Shown: positions 44,157-53,358 of the stretch, in pieces
Position numbering within the stretch: the first letter of the stretch is position 1
Layout: the number at the start of each line of letters is the position of its first letter
Assembly: GCA_900316995.1 (NCBI GenBank)
Contig: ONEZ01000009.1
Location: forward strand, 1 to 64,000
Length of the DNA: 64,000 bases
From: an uncultured Bacteroidales bacterium
Lineage (GTDB): Bacteria > Bacteroidota > Bacteroidia > Bacteroidales > Paludibacteraceae
Direction of reading: 5' to 3'
The notes under the pieces: model-generated
What the model was told of the DNA's origin: nothing
The model's input: the letters and a program-made list of their open reading frames with translations, nothing else
Database searches by the model: none
Program-made: the position numbers and the translations under genes

Positions 44157-44184
44157 ACACAAAGCAAAGTGCTTATTAGTGCTT
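44157..44184. repeat. 28 bp direct repeat, copy 1
   Basis: ACACAAAGCAAAGTGCTT followed by ATTAGTGCTT; matches 44571-44598 with one mismatch. The two copies flank the XRE regulator gene. Confidence 0.8.
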
Positions 44185-44256
44185 GTTTTTGTTAAAATGT
44201 TGATTGTGTGTGTAGTAGTTATCATTTATGATAACGCATTTACAATGGTAAAGAAG

Positions 44257-44264
44257 TAAATTTG
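44257..44264 (+). promoter_or_regulatory. minus-7 box of the XRE regulator gene
   Basis: TAAATTTG, 23 nt before the preferred ATG at 44288. The minus-33 position coincides with the end of the palindrome at 44218-44235. Confidence 0.55.
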
Positions 44265-44287
44265 CCTGCAAAGTTTACACCTTGGCT

Positions 44288-44503
44288 ATGGAAGAGAAGG
44301 AACTTTGCGTAATTATAGGCAAACGAATCAAGCAACTCAGGGATGAGAAAGGCATATCCCAGCAGGAGCTTGCGTTAAGGTGTGGCTTTGAAACTTCTAA
44401 CATGTGCCGAATAGAGTCTGGCAGAACAAACCCTACCATTGTCACTCTTTACAAAATTTCACAGGCAATGCAAGTGGATTTACAACAAATAACAAGACTC
44501 TGA
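44288..44503 (+). CDS. XRE-family HTH transcriptional regulator
   Basis: 71 residues, a single Cro/C1-type helix-turn-helix: IGKRIKQLRDEKGISQQELALRCGFETSNMCRIESGRTNPTIVTLYKISQAM. The ATG at 44288 is preferred to a TTG at 44282. Its position right after three similar palindromes suggests it binds them and controls itself and possibly the kinase gene. Confidence 0.88.
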   Translation: MEEKELCVIIGKRIKQLRDEKGISQQELALRCGFETSNMCRIESGRTNPTIVTLYKISQAMQVDLQQITRL

Positions 44504-44570
44504 TTATCCGCTACGTTTTGAACTTACCAACCTTAGCATTAACATTAATGCAAAGATACAAGATGCTGAA

Positions 44571-44598
44571 ACACAAAGCAAAGTGCTTGTTAGTGCTT
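44571..44598. repeat. 28 bp direct repeat, copy 2
   Basis: Second copy of the element at 44157-44184, just upstream of the kinase promoter. Confidence 0.8.
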
Positions 44599-44637
44599 AT
44601 TTCCGGACATAGATGTGGGATTTTATGTAAAAGTCAC

Positions 44638-44645
44638 TATTTTTG
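44638..44645 (+). promoter_or_regulatory. minus-7 box of the Ser/Thr kinase gene
   Basis: TATTTTTG, 29 nt before the ATG at 44675. Confidence 0.55.
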
Positions 44646-44674
44646 TAATTTGAAAAGCGTAACAAAATCAGACT

Positions 44675-45829
44675 ATGAGCACATCAGGAGTTCCAGAGCA
44701 GAGCAAGCCTCAGGAGAGCCGCGGCTTTACGGACTATTCTGTCATTTATGAATCTAAGAACGGCTACAGTATTCTATATAAGGTTCAGAAAAATGGCAAA
44801 TGGTTTGCGCTTAAAGGGGTGAAGAATGAGCCTGGTGCTAAGGCTAAGTATGAGAGCATACTGCGCCGTGAGTTTGACCTGCATAAGAATGTTACAAGCA
44901 TCTACTGCGCTGAGTGCTACGAGCTGATCAATGACCCAAACGTTGGGCTATGCATTGTGATGCAGTATGTTGACGGCATTACGCTTAATGAATGGTTAAA
45001 GCAGAGGCCTTCCGCCACTGAGAAATCCAGAGTCTTGAACGAGCTGCTGGAGGCTATAGGAGAGCTGCACCTTAAGCAGATTATACACCAGGACATTAAG
45101 CCGTCAAACATCATTATCACCAATAACGGCCATCATATAAAACTTATAGACTACGGCCTTTCAGACAACGATGCCTACATACAGAAAGGGCGCGGCTGTA
45201 CTAACAAATACGCATCGCCGGAGTTGATTAACGGAGGGCCTGTTACATTTGCCAGTGACATCTGGTCTCTTGGGTGCGTTATAAATGAGATTTTCCCTCA
45301 CAGATACAGATGTGTCAAGGCACGATGTCAAAGAAAAGAGCCGTCAAAGAGATACTCATCTGTAGGTGAGCTGAGCAAGGCATTAAGAAGAAATGATGTT
45401 GCAAGAAAAGCATGTGCTTGGGCGGCGCTAATAATGGTGGTGACTGGTGCGCTGGTGTATTCAATGATTCCACACCCCACGGCAAAGGATATTGCCTTTA
45501 GGGAACTTGTGGAAGAGGCGCACATCAAGTATGACAGCTGCTATACCATCTGCGCAACTGCCCTTGACACCTGCAAATACAGAGAGTTCTGTATTATTTA
45601 CAAAGTGGATTTCTCAAAATCAACTGACAGCATACGTCAGGCAATGCAACCAGCAGACTCAGTGGAGAGGATACTCTTTTATAATGATTACATTGAGTAC
45701 CATAAGGCACATTATCTGATATTGGAAGATATGTCATCAGGTAAAGTATCCATATACTCGCTACCACGTGAGCAGATGCTTCCTCTGCATGAAAGATTCA
45801 ACAAGCACTCACAAGCACTTTGCAGGTAA
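44675..45829 (+). CDS. membrane-anchored Hanks-type Ser/Thr protein kinase
   Basis: 384 residues. Kinase domain about 20-240: ATP-binding Lys in WFALKGVKNE, hinge VMQYVDGITLNEWL, catalytic loop HQDIKPSN at 138-145 (Asp140; Gln instead of Arg, so a non-RD kinase), LIDYGLSD replacing DFG, activation-loop end TNKYASPELI and SDIWSLGCVI. A single membrane helix (ACAWAALIMVVTGALVYSMI, about 247-266) leads to a 115-residue extracytoplasmic domain with several Cys. The substrate is unknown. Confidence 0.88.
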   Translation: MSTSGVPEQSKPQESRGFTDYSVIYESKNGYSILYKVQKNGKWFALKGVKNEPGAKAKYESILRREFDLHKNVTSIYCAECYELINDPNVGLCIVMQYVDGITLNEWLKQRPSATEKSRVLNELLEAIGELHLKQIIHQDIKPSNIIITNNGHHIKLIDYGLSDNDAYIQKGRGCTNKYASPELINGGPVTFASDIWSLGCVINEIFPHRYRCVKARCQRKEPSKRYSSVGELSKALRRNDVARKACAWAALIMVVTGALVYSMIPHPTAKDIAFRELVEEAHIKYDSCYTICATALDTCKYREFCIIYKVDFSKSTDSIRQAMQPADSVERILFYNDYIEYHKAHYLILEDMSSGKVSIYSLPREQMLPLHERFNKHSQALCR

Positions 45830-45850
45830 AACAATCAAGCACTACTTTTG
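45820..45850 (+). promoter_or_regulatory. promoter of the 194-residue gene
   Basis: TTG at 45820-45822, 20 nt spacer, TACTTTTG at 45843-45850. It overlaps the end of the kinase gene. Confidence 0.6.
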
Positions 45851-45878
45851 TATGGAAAATGAAGGCGCAATAAAGCAG

Positions 45879-46463
45879 ATGAAATCATCAGTTGAAAGTC
45901 ATCGTCCGGAGCTTGAACTACTCAAGCGCAGGGTTGAGGAGCGGGAGGGCATAAAGCCAGCCGCGCCTTCTGATTTTCTTGCGCTTACCGCACACATAAA
46001 TGATGTTATTGACGGCCAACTCAATGAATATACGCTGATGCGCCTATGGGGTTACCTCAGGCAGTACAAAACCATACGCCACAGCACCCTTGACCTTCTT
46101 GCCAAGTATGTAGGGCACAACAGCTGGAATGACTTCCTCAGCGCAGAAAGAGCTAAACTGCAGGAGGAGTCTGGGCTGGTTGCAAGGCCTTCAATTCATA
46201 CACAGAACCTCCAGGCTGGCGACAAAGTCCGCATCGCCTGGCTTCCTGACAGAATAAGCACACTTCTTTACAAAGGCAACCATCTTTTTGAAATCATAGA
46301 AACGGAGAACACCTCATGGAGCAATGGGGAGACCTTCTGCTGCCGCACCTTCATAGTGGGCGAACCCCTCTACGTTGACAATCTGACCCACACTGACGGC
46401 TCCGTTGACACCTGCTACTGCGTTGGCATGCAAAACGGACTCACTATTGCAGAAGTTCTGTAA
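45879..46463 (+). CDS. unknown protein with predicted helical N-domain and beta C-domain
   Basis: 194 residues from ATG 45879. An in-frame ATG at 45852 would add nine residues but lies only one base after the minus-7 box, so the later start is preferred. The N-terminal helical part reads LELLKRRVEEREGIKPAAPSDFLALTAHIN...LLAKYVGHNSWNDFL; the C-terminal beta part reads GDKVRIAWLPDRISTLLYKGNHLFEI, FCCRTFIVGEPLYVDNL and VGMQNGLTIAEVL. Proteins with this two-part layout occur in Bacteroidales; no function is known to me. Its last 73 bp are repeated at 47562. Confidence 0.7.
   Translation: MKSSVESHRPELELLKRRVEEREGIKPAAPSDFLALTAHINDVIDGQLNEYTLMRLWGYLRQYKTIRHSTLDLLAKYVGHNSWNDFLSAERAKLQEESGLVARPSIHTQNLQAGDKVRIAWLPDRISTLLYKGNHLFEIIETENTSWSNGETFCCRTFIVGEPLYVDNLTHTDGSVDTCYCVGMQNGLTIAEVL
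46382..46454 (+). repeat. 73 bp direct repeat flanking the Fic gene, copy 1
   Basis: Identical to 47562-47634 (offset 1180 bp), and similar on to the stop codon. Forms the 3' end of the 194-residue protein gene. Confidence 0.92.
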
Positions 46464-46477
46464 TTTTCTTATTTTTG
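46447..46477 (+). promoter_or_regulatory. promoter of the Fic gene
   Basis: TTG at 46447-46449, 20 nt spacer, TATTTTTG at 46470-46477; ATG 17 nt later. The minus-33 lies inside the 73 bp repeat. Confidence 0.6.
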
Positions 46478-46494
46478 CAAATCCGAAAAAAATT

Positions 46495-47538
46495 ATGACT
46501 CAGGAGAACGGCAATAAGTTAGAACAATTACTCAAGCTGCACAGAGAGTTGGGTATTTTGGAGCAGATAGACTATTCAAAGTTCTATCTGTATTCTATTA
46601 TCACACATTCCACCGCTATAGAAGGCAGCACAGTAACTGAGGTGGAGGCCCAACTGCTGTTTGATGAGGGCATAACATCAAGCAAACGCACACTGGCAGA
46701 GCAGATGATGAACCTTGACCTGAAAGCGGCATACGACTACGGCATAAAGTGGATAAGACGTCATGAGCCCATAACAGTTAATTGGTTGATTACGCTTGCA
46801 TCTAAAGTAATGGAACACACTGGCAGTGAATACCACTCTTTAGGGGGAGATTTTTCCGCGGCAAAAGGGGAATTGAGGAAGCTGAATGTAACAGCTGGTG
46901 CGGGAGGAAAATCCTACATGTCATATCAGAAAGTTCCCTCAAAGATGGAAAGTTTCTGCCAAGAGCTTAACAATCGCCGCAAAAGCATTGACACACAAAA
47001 TTTATCGGCCATATATGATTTGAGTTTCTGGGCACATTATGAATTGGTGACAATCCATCCATGGGCAGACGGCAATGGCAGAATGTCCCGCCTTTTGATG
47101 AACCTGATTCAAATGGAGTATGGCGTATTACCCACAAAAGTTCTAAAGGAGGACAAGGCAGAGTATATTCAAGCTCTCATTGACTCAAGGGAGAAAGGCG
47201 ATACAGAGATTTTCATCAACTGTATGGCAAGTTTGCACTGCAAGCACATCCAATGGGACATTGAACAATTCAAGAAAAACACAGAGACAACAGCGGCCGA
47301 TAAATTCACCATTATCAAAGAAATGGTCGATAAATGGTCGATAAAACCTGAAACGGCGGGAAAAATGGTCGATATTTTAGTTTTTATGGCTGATAAAGAC
47401 CATATCACAACCAATAACATTGTGCAAAAATTTGCATTGCCGCCCACCACAGCCAAGCGATATCTGCGGAATCTGGTTGAGATGAACTACATAAAGGCTT
47501 ACGGCGGCAATAAGAATAGGACCTACTCGTCCAAATAA
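46495..47538 (+). CDS. Fic-family AMP/nucleotide transferase
   Basis: 347 residues from ATG 46495. Active-site loop HPWADGNGRMSRLLMN at 188-203 matches the canonical HPFxxGNGRxxR, so it should transfer AMP (or another nucleotide) to a protein. An N-terminal inhibitory-helix motif STAIEGSTVTEVE (class II type) is present near residue 40. The C-terminal 70 residues form a winged helix (ITTNNIVQKFALPPTTAKRYLRNLVEMNYI). The gene lies between two 73 bp repeats. Confidence 0.92.
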   Translation: MTQENGNKLEQLLKLHRELGILEQIDYSKFYLYSIITHSTAIEGSTVTEVEAQLLFDEGITSSKRTLAEQMMNLDLKAAYDYGIKWIRRHEPITVNWLITLASKVMEHTGSEYHSLGGDFSAAKGELRKLNVTAGAGGKSYMSYQKVPSKMESFCQELNNRRKSIDTQNLSAIYDLSFWAHYELVTIHPWADGNGRMSRLLMNLIQMEYGVLPTKVLKEDKAEYIQALIDSREKGDTEIFINCMASLHCKHIQWDIEQFKKNTETTAADKFTIIKEMVDKWSIKPETAGKMVDILVFMADKDHITTNNIVQKFALPPTTAKRYLRNLVEMNYIKAYGGNKNRTYSSK

Positions 47539-47561
47539 TTTTACGGCACATATTGGAAGTC

Positions 47562-47634
47562 TCTGACCCACACTGACGGCTCCGTTGACACCTGCTACTG
47601 CGTTGGCATGCAAAACGGACTCACTATTGCAGAA
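47562..47634 (+). repeat. 73 bp direct repeat flanking the Fic gene, copy 2
   Basis: Encodes the detached C-terminus LTHTDGSVDTCYCVGMQNGLTIAE of the upstream 194-residue protein, followed by ILeu-stop (TAA at 47641-47643). Confidence 0.92.
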
Positions 47635-47670
47635 ATCCTGTAAAAATAGTCATTTTACACGGATTTATTG

Positions 47671-47678
47671 TAACTTTG
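47671..47678 (+). promoter_or_regulatory. minus-7 box of pepD
   Basis: TAACTTTG, 25 nt before the ATG. Confidence 0.6.
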
Positions 47679-47703
47679 CACCACTGAGAAAATAGAAAAA
47701 GCT

Positions 47704-49149
47704 ATGACAATACTGGATTTACAACCTAAGGAGGTTTGGAGATATTTTGATGAGATAAGCAGAATACCAAGAGGCTCAGGCAATGAGGCCGCTGTAAGAG
47801 AACACATTATAGAGTTTGCAAAAGTTAACAGCCTTTATTACAAAGTGGATGACGCAGGCAATTTGATACTGCGCAAGGCTGGCGACGCCACAAAAGGGAA
47901 AATGCTACTGTTTCAGGCTCATTTGGACATGGTTTGCGAAAAGAACTCAAATGTGGAGCATGACTTTACAAAAGACCCAATTAAGACCATAGTTTGCGGT
48001 GACACCGTGAAGGCAGACGGCACCACACTTGGCGGCGATGACGGCATCGGTGTGGCTATGATTATGGCGCTGATGACTGACAAAACCATTGAGCGCCCTA
48101 TTGAGGCGCTGCTCACCGTTTCAGAGGAGGTTGGGCTAAAAGGAGCAATGGGATTAAAGTCTGGGGAATTGGAGTCAGACACCATGATAAACCTTGATTC
48201 AGAAGATGACGAGGAGATCATAATAGGCTGCGCAGGCGGCATGGACACATTGCTGTGGCTTGATATTGAGAAAGAGAATGTTCCGTACAAGCCGTTTGCT
48301 GTAAAAATAAAGGTTTCAGGACTTAAAGGAGGACACAGCGGAGAGGATATTCACAAGCCAAGAGCCAATGCCAACAAGCTGATAGGAGGTTTTTTGAAAG
48401 ATGTTATAGCAGAGGGGAAAATTGACATGCGCATAGCCGGCATCCACGGAGGGGACAAACGCAACGCCATACCAAGAGAGGCGGAAGCAATTATAACTGT
48501 GCCATGGGCCGATAAAGAGAACATACGCATAGCATGGAACATATTTGAGAGCAAAGCCGAGGAACTTTTTAAGAGGGATGAGCCTGATATGCGGCTCACG
48601 CTTGAATCCACCACCATAAGCGGCGACACCTATTCTAAGAAACTTACAGAAAAGATTGCAAGCATTCTCTGCGCCGCCCCTCACGGTGTTATTGAGTGGT
48701 CTGCAAGCATACCTGACATGGTGGAGGTTTCAACAAACCTTGCCTACATACGTGAGGCGGATGGCAAATTAGTTATTGGCACAAGCCAGCGCAGCCCCAG
48801 CCAAGAGAAATGCTCAGCAATAGCGAGCAAAGTTGCAAAAATTGGCGAGCAGTACGGAGCCACAGCCATTCATGAAGACAGTTACCCTGGATGGGAGCCA
48901 AAGCAGGATTCCGCACTTCAAAAAACGGCAGCCGCAACCTATAAGGAGATGTTTGGTATGGAGCCTAAAATAAAAGCTATTCACGCAGGACTGGAGTGCG
49001 GCCTCTTTCTACAGCCGTATCCAAATATGGACATGATTTCCATAGGGCCTAAAATCACAGACATTCACTCCCCTGCTGAAACCATGCACATCAGCACTGT
49101 GGAAAAGTGCTGGAAGTTTGTAAAAAAACTAACAAGCGTATTGCCTTAA
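47704..49149 (+). CDS. pepD: aminoacyl-histidine dipeptidase (peptidase M20)
   Basis: Cytosolic zinc dipeptidase, 481 residues, normal PepD length. Metal ligands and catalytic motifs are visible: FQAHLDMVCEKN, GGDDGIGVAM, LTVSEEVGLKGAMGL, INLDSEDDEE and, near the end, AIHAGLECGLF and HSPAETMHI. The lid domain contains SGLKGGHSGEDIHKPRAN. Confidence 0.95.
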   Translation: MTILDLQPKEVWRYFDEISRIPRGSGNEAAVREHIIEFAKVNSLYYKVDDAGNLILRKAGDATKGKMLLFQAHLDMVCEKNSNVEHDFTKDPIKTIVCGDTVKADGTTLGGDDGIGVAMIMALMTDKTIERPIEALLTVSEEVGLKGAMGLKSGELESDTMINLDSEDDEEIIIGCAGGMDTLLWLDIEKENVPYKPFAVKIKVSGLKGGHSGEDIHKPRANANKLIGGFLKDVIAEGKIDMRIAGIHGGDKRNAIPREAEAIITVPWADKENIRIAWNIFESKAEELFKRDEPDMRLTLESTTISGDTYSKKLTEKIASILCAAPHGVIEWSASIPDMVEVSTNLAYIREADGKLVIGTSQRSPSQEKCSAIASKVAKIGEQYGATAIHEDSYPGWEPKQDSALQKTAAATYKEMFGMEPKIKAIHAGLECGLFLQPYPNMDMISIGPKITDIHSPAETMHISTVEKCWKFVKKLTSVLP

Positions 49150-49171
49150 ACAAAACTTATTTGTAACTTTG
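49141..49171 (+). promoter_or_regulatory. promoter of dnaX
   Basis: TTG at 49141-49143, 20 nt spacer, TAACTTTG at 49164-49171. It lies partly inside the end of pepD; the ATG follows 11 nt later, so the leader is very short. Confidence 0.65.
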
Positions 49172-49182
49172 CGTCCACTCCT

Positions 49183-50887
49183 ATGGAAGACAAGTTTATA
49201 GTTTCAGCATTAAAATACCGCCCAGCCACTTTTGACACAGTAGTGGGCCAGAAGGCGCTGGTCACCACCCTGCGTAACGCAATAAAGACGGGGCAGATTT
49301 CTCACGCCTATCTTTTCTGCGGGCCAAGGGGTGTGGGCAAGACCACCACGGCGCGTATCTTTGCCAAAAATATAAACTGCCTCCATCCTACCGCCAGCGG
49401 CGATGCGTGCGGCGAGTGCGAGTCTTGCAAGGCTTTTCAGGAGAAACGTTCTCTGAACATTCACGAGCTTGACGCCGCCTCAAACAACAGTGTGGAGGAT
49501 ATACGCCAGCTTATAGAGCAGGTGCGCATACCTCCCCAGATAGGCAAGTACAGCATATATATCATAGATGAGGTTCACATGCTCTCCGCAAGTGCGTTCA
49601 ACGCATTTCTTAAGACACTGGAGGAGCCGCCATCATACGCCATATTCATACTTGCCACCACAGAGAAGAACAAGATTTTACCTACCATCATATCACGCTG
49701 CCAAGTTTATGATTTCAGCCGTATGAGTGTTCATGACACAGTGATGCATCTGAAAAGCATTGCTGAGAAGGAGGGGATAGAGGCTGAAGATGACGCTCTT
49801 GACGTTATTGCGCAAAAGGCGGACGGTGGTATGCGTGACGCACTCTCAATATTTGACCGTGCGGTTAGTTTCTGCGGGAACAAGATAACGTACAAACAGG
49901 TTATTGAAGACCTGAACATACTTGACTATGACTACTACTTCAAGAGTGTGGAGATGTTCCTTACCAAGGACGTGAACAAGGCGCTCCTGCTGCTTAATGA
50001 GATACTTTCCAAAGGGTTTGACGCTCATAACTACGTTATGGGGCTTATGGAGCATTTCAGGAACATCTTGGTATGCAAAGACGCCGTGACAGCACAGCTT
50101 CTTGACGCCAGCAGCAATATAAAGAAGCTCTACACAGAGCAGGCTGGGAAATGCACACAGGAGTTCCTCTATGAGGCTCTGGAAACGGTTAATGACTGCG
50201 ATGTGAGCTACCGGCAGAGTAAAAACAAGCGCCTGACAGTAGAATTGATGTTAATCCGGTTGTGCCAACTTCTGGAGCAAAAAAAAAATTAGGCTAAGGA
50301 AACGCCGCCCGCTACTACCCTTCTTCACAGCCGGGGCTGTCACACCGTCAAGCACCCAGCCGACGGAAGCCCCACAGAAACCAGTGGAAGCACAGCAACA
50401 GCAGGCAGAGAAACCGCTTAAACAAGCTGTAAAACGCGGAGGAGTTGATCTTTCACTTGGCGCGGCACTATCAAAGAAGGGCGCACAAGGTGTGCAACAG
50501 GTTCAGGAAACGGTGCGCAAGCGTACATCGGAGGTGACAGAAGATGGCATCAGAAAGCTGTGGAACAGCTTCCCCTCACAGATAAGAGAGATGCAGAGCC
50601 TGCACTTTGTATTTGCAAAACAGCCTGCATGGGATGCTGAAAACAAAATCATTTCTGTGGAAGTTGACAGCAGGGTTATGGCGGAGCAGCTTAACTCCAT
50701 ACTGCCAAGGCTCACAAAATATATGAGAGACGGGCTCCAGAATGATACTGTGAACATTGAAACCAAAATTGCAGAGAGCCACTTAAGCAGCCGTGATCTT
50801 ACACCTAAAGGCAAGGCACAGGCCATGGCCAAAAAAAATGAGAAACTTAGAGACTTGTGCCGCCGGCTAAATCTTGAATTTGCATAA
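49183..50887 (+). CDS. dnaX: DNA polymerase III gamma/tau subunit, with frame change at an A10 run
   Basis: Clamp-loader ATPase. The first frame (369 residues) has Walker A GPRGVGKTTT, a zinc module (CLHPTASGDACGECESC), Walker B IYIIDEVHML and the SRC sensor motif TTEKNKILPTIISRC. It stops LEQKKN right after a run of ten A (50279-50288). The frame entered by a +1 shift there is open to 50887 and carries the tau part: a basic then Pro/Gln-rich linker, GGVDLSLGAAL, and a C-terminal domain VTEDGIRKLWNSFPSQI...LCRRLNLEFA. So a short gamma-like and a roughly 568-residue tau-like product are expected from slippage, unless the A10 is a sequence error. Confidence 0.9.
50279..50288 (+). promoter_or_regulatory. 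A10 slippery run at the gamma/tau boundary of dnaX
   Basis: Ten consecutive A. The zero frame stops two codons later (TAG), the second frame stops at TAA 50295-50297, and only the third continues through tau. Confidence 0.7.
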
Positions 50888-50903
50888 TTAAAGAAGCTTG
50901 CAA

Positions 50904-51200
50904 ATGGGAAAGGCAAAAGACATATTCAGCAAGATAATAAACAAATACACTATTGTTATAATAGCGTTTCTGCTCTTTCTGTTTTTAGGGGAGAAGCACA
51001 ATGCGGTGCAACGCATTCAATACAAGCAAAAGATTAAGGAGCTGGAGCGTGAGATTGAGTACTACAAGGAGGAGATTGCCCGCAACAAGGAGAAACTTGA
51101 CCAGCTGCGTTCTGACAGGAAAGACCTTGAGAAGTTTGCACGTGAGGAGTACCTTATGAAGGCACCGGATGAGGACGTTTATGTTGTAGTTGACAATTGA
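50904..51200 (+). CDS. FtsB/DivIC-like septum protein
   Basis: 98 residues from ATG 50904. One membrane helix near the N-terminus (YTIVIIAFLLFLFLG) and a coiled coil (QKIKELEREIEYYKEEIARNKEKLDQLRSDRKDLEKFAREEYLM). The ending FAREEYLMKAPDEDVYVV is the usual FtsB/DivIC signature. It takes part in the division complex between FtsL and FtsQ. Starts 16 nt after dnaX. Confidence 0.88.
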   Translation: MGKAKDIFSKIINKYTIVIIAFLLFLFLGEKHNAVQRIQYKQKIKELEREIEYYKEEIARNKEKLDQLRSDRKDLEKFAREEYLMKAPDEDVYVVVDN

Positions 51201-51257
51201 CAGTTGACAATTGACAGTTATCGATTCACCGAATAACCGATTAACCGATTAAACATT
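51191..51257. repeat. short TTGACAGTTGACAATTGA and AACCGATT repeat tract
   Basis: Four copies of a TTGACA(A/G)T-like unit followed by three AACCGATT units. Same family as the tracts at 25028 and 51738. Confidence 0.7.
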
Positions 51258-51264
51258 AAACAAC

Positions 51265-51787
<523 letters not shown>

Positions 51788-51798
<11 letters not shown>

Positions 51799-52744
51799 AA
51801 CTTCTCCAAATCCTCAAAATTGGATTGTTAATCTTCTGCAAAGTGATGTACGGCACCTTTTTGCCTCCAAGCATCTCATTTCTCTGCGCCACTTCAGGAA
51901 TCATACTGCCTGCAAAATCAAAGTTCTGAGTCTTGTCTTTTAAAAACTTCATGGCCTCCACAACCACTCCAAAAGAGGAGCCGTCATTTCTGAATTTAGG
52001 GTTAATGTATAGCACTTGGGTGTATGATGACATGGCGTCCCAAACCACCCACAATGCAGCATGAGTGTTACCCTCAGCATCGCATAGAGAGAGTATCTGC
52101 CCTGCCCCACGCTCCATGGCGGCATTATACAGGGAGAGGAAATACTCTTCTGTATATAGTATCTTTCTCCCCTTTCCATGGAGTTCTTCCTTGTATAAAC
52201 GGTAGAATTCTTCAGGCTTCATGTCTAAGCAGAGCCTCAGCCCTTTATAAGCGGCTGACCTGAGCAGGCGCTGCTTTCTGCCAGGGAGGTTTTCAATAAC
52301 AGAGCTGACATCGCTGAGGTTATCCAGTATATATGTACACCTTTCATGATGGCGGTATCCATGAGCCACAAACGCCTCCACATCAAACTGAGAGTAGTGG
52401 AATGACTGCTCGTACATTCCTACACCCAGAGCAGTGAGCTGAGAGGCAAGGTCTTCATAAACCTCCTGCTGCATAACACGGCGATGCGCTGACGTGGTGT
52501 CATCGGGGTAAAGAACCCAGACTCCCTGATATAGGGTTAGAAGCTGAGGAAGAATTGCGTTCAAGCCAAACCTGCGGCGCAGATGATAGCAGAGGAAGCC
52601 TCTCACCTCACCGTCGGCACCGTATGAGAGGAGAACATTCCAGTCTGTGCCACATGAAGCATCCATCCACCAAGATTGCAGGAACAGCGGAATATCCTGT
52701 CTGCTCTCACACAGCTCCCTGTATTTAAGCCTGTTATCTCTCAT
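51788..52744 (-). CDS. GNAT/FemAB-like acyltransferase
   Basis: 318 residues. The pattern of two GNAT-like halves is visible, with PLFLQSWWMDAS at the N-terminus, RKQRLLRSAAYKGLRL in the middle, then AALWVVWDAMSSYTQVLYINPKFRNDGSSFGVVVEAMKFL and FDFAGSMIPEVAQRNEMLGGKKVPY. Similar proteins in polysaccharide loci transfer acyl or aminoacyl groups to sugars or peptidoglycan. The start overlaps the next gene by 11 nt, so the two are coupled. Confidence 0.75.
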
Positions 52745-53276
52745 AAATAACTTTATACGGCGGCAGTTTCTTTATAACTTTTGCGGGATTTCCGGCTATG
52801 AGAACATTCCCCTCAGGGAATGAGTGTGTAACCACGGCTCCCGCCCCCACCACAGTATGTTCACCAAGTTCCACGCCTGCAAGTACTATGACACCAGTGG
52901 CAAGCCAGCAGTTACGGTGCAGTACCACTGGGTCCGTCTTATCATAGAGGTCATAGTCTTCTATATTATGGTTACAGCTGATAATTGACACATGAGGGCC
53001 CACATGGACATTATCCTCAACCACTATCCCGTTACGGGCGTCAATGTAGTTACCCACCGCCATGCCAAGCGGGCGGAACAGATAGGAGTGCTTTATTCTT
53101 GACGGAGCTATTATCTTTGATGTAAAATGAACCGGCCACCCCGTCTTGGAGTTTATACGGCATATCTTCTGCCAGAAAATAAACTTTATGAGATTACCGT
53201 TCACATATTCACCATTTCTGAGTTCACGGTAAAAAAGACGGCATATCAACGAGTATATTTTACGCTTTAAGTTCAT
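52734..53276 (-). CDS. hexapeptide-repeat (WcaF/LbetaH) acyltransferase
   Basis: 180 residues with a left-handed beta-helix: IDARNGIVVEDNVHVGPHVSIISCNHNIEDYDLY, then RNCWLATGVIVLAGVELGEHTVVGAGAVVTHSF and the end GNPAKVIKKLP. This is the usual form of sugar O-acetyltransferases in capsule/LPS loci. A TAAATTTG box lies 20 nt upstream. Confidence 0.9.
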   Translation of the reverse strand: MNLKRKIYSLICRLFYRELRNGEYVNGNLIKFIFWQKICRINSKTGWPVHFTSKIIAPSRIKHSYLFRPLGMAVGNYIDARNGIVVEDNVHVGPHVSIISCNHNIEDYDLYDKTDPVVLHRNCWLATGVIVLAGVELGEHTVVGAGAVVTHSFPEGNVLIAGNPAKVIKKLPPYKVIYER

Positions 53277-53296
53277 GTCGCATGGGTTTCCAGTGG

Positions 53297-53304
53297 CAAA
53301 TTTA
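53297..53304 (-). promoter_or_regulatory. minus-7 box of the acyltransferase pair
   Basis: Minus strand TAAATTTG, 20 nt before the ATG at 53276. Confidence 0.5.
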
Positions 53305-53346
53305 ATGAAAATACCACAAATATAGGCATATTACACAAAAAATGAC

Positions 53347-53354
53347 TAACTTTG
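53347..53354 (+). promoter_or_regulatory. minus-7 box of the glycosyltransferase-flippase fusion
   Basis: TAACTTTG, only 4 nt before the ATG at 53359, which implies a leaderless or nearly leaderless mRNA. Confidence 0.6.
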
Positions 53355-53358
53355 TAAT

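Larger units (their letters stand above)
43962..44287. promoter_or_regulatory. intergenic region with three palindromic operator-like sites and a promoter
   Basis: A 326 nt gap between divergent genes. It holds TATCATTTATGATA at 44036-44049, AATTATCATATATGACAATT at 44081-44100 (one mismatch) and GTTATCATTTATGATAAC at 44218-44235; all share ATCAT-N2-ATGAt/c. The last one ends where the minus-33 of the TAAATTTG box (44257-44264) would be. It also carries one copy of a 28 bp repeat (44157-44184). Confidence 0.65.

Noticed and set aside
46405..46494. Longer N-terminus for the Fic protein
   Set aside because: It would overlap the upstream gene in another frame and start before the promoter; ATG 46495 fits promoter and family better.
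50384..50887. Separate 167-residue gene after dnaX
   Set aside because: It is the tau part of dnaX in a shifted frame; the frame is open back to the A10 run.
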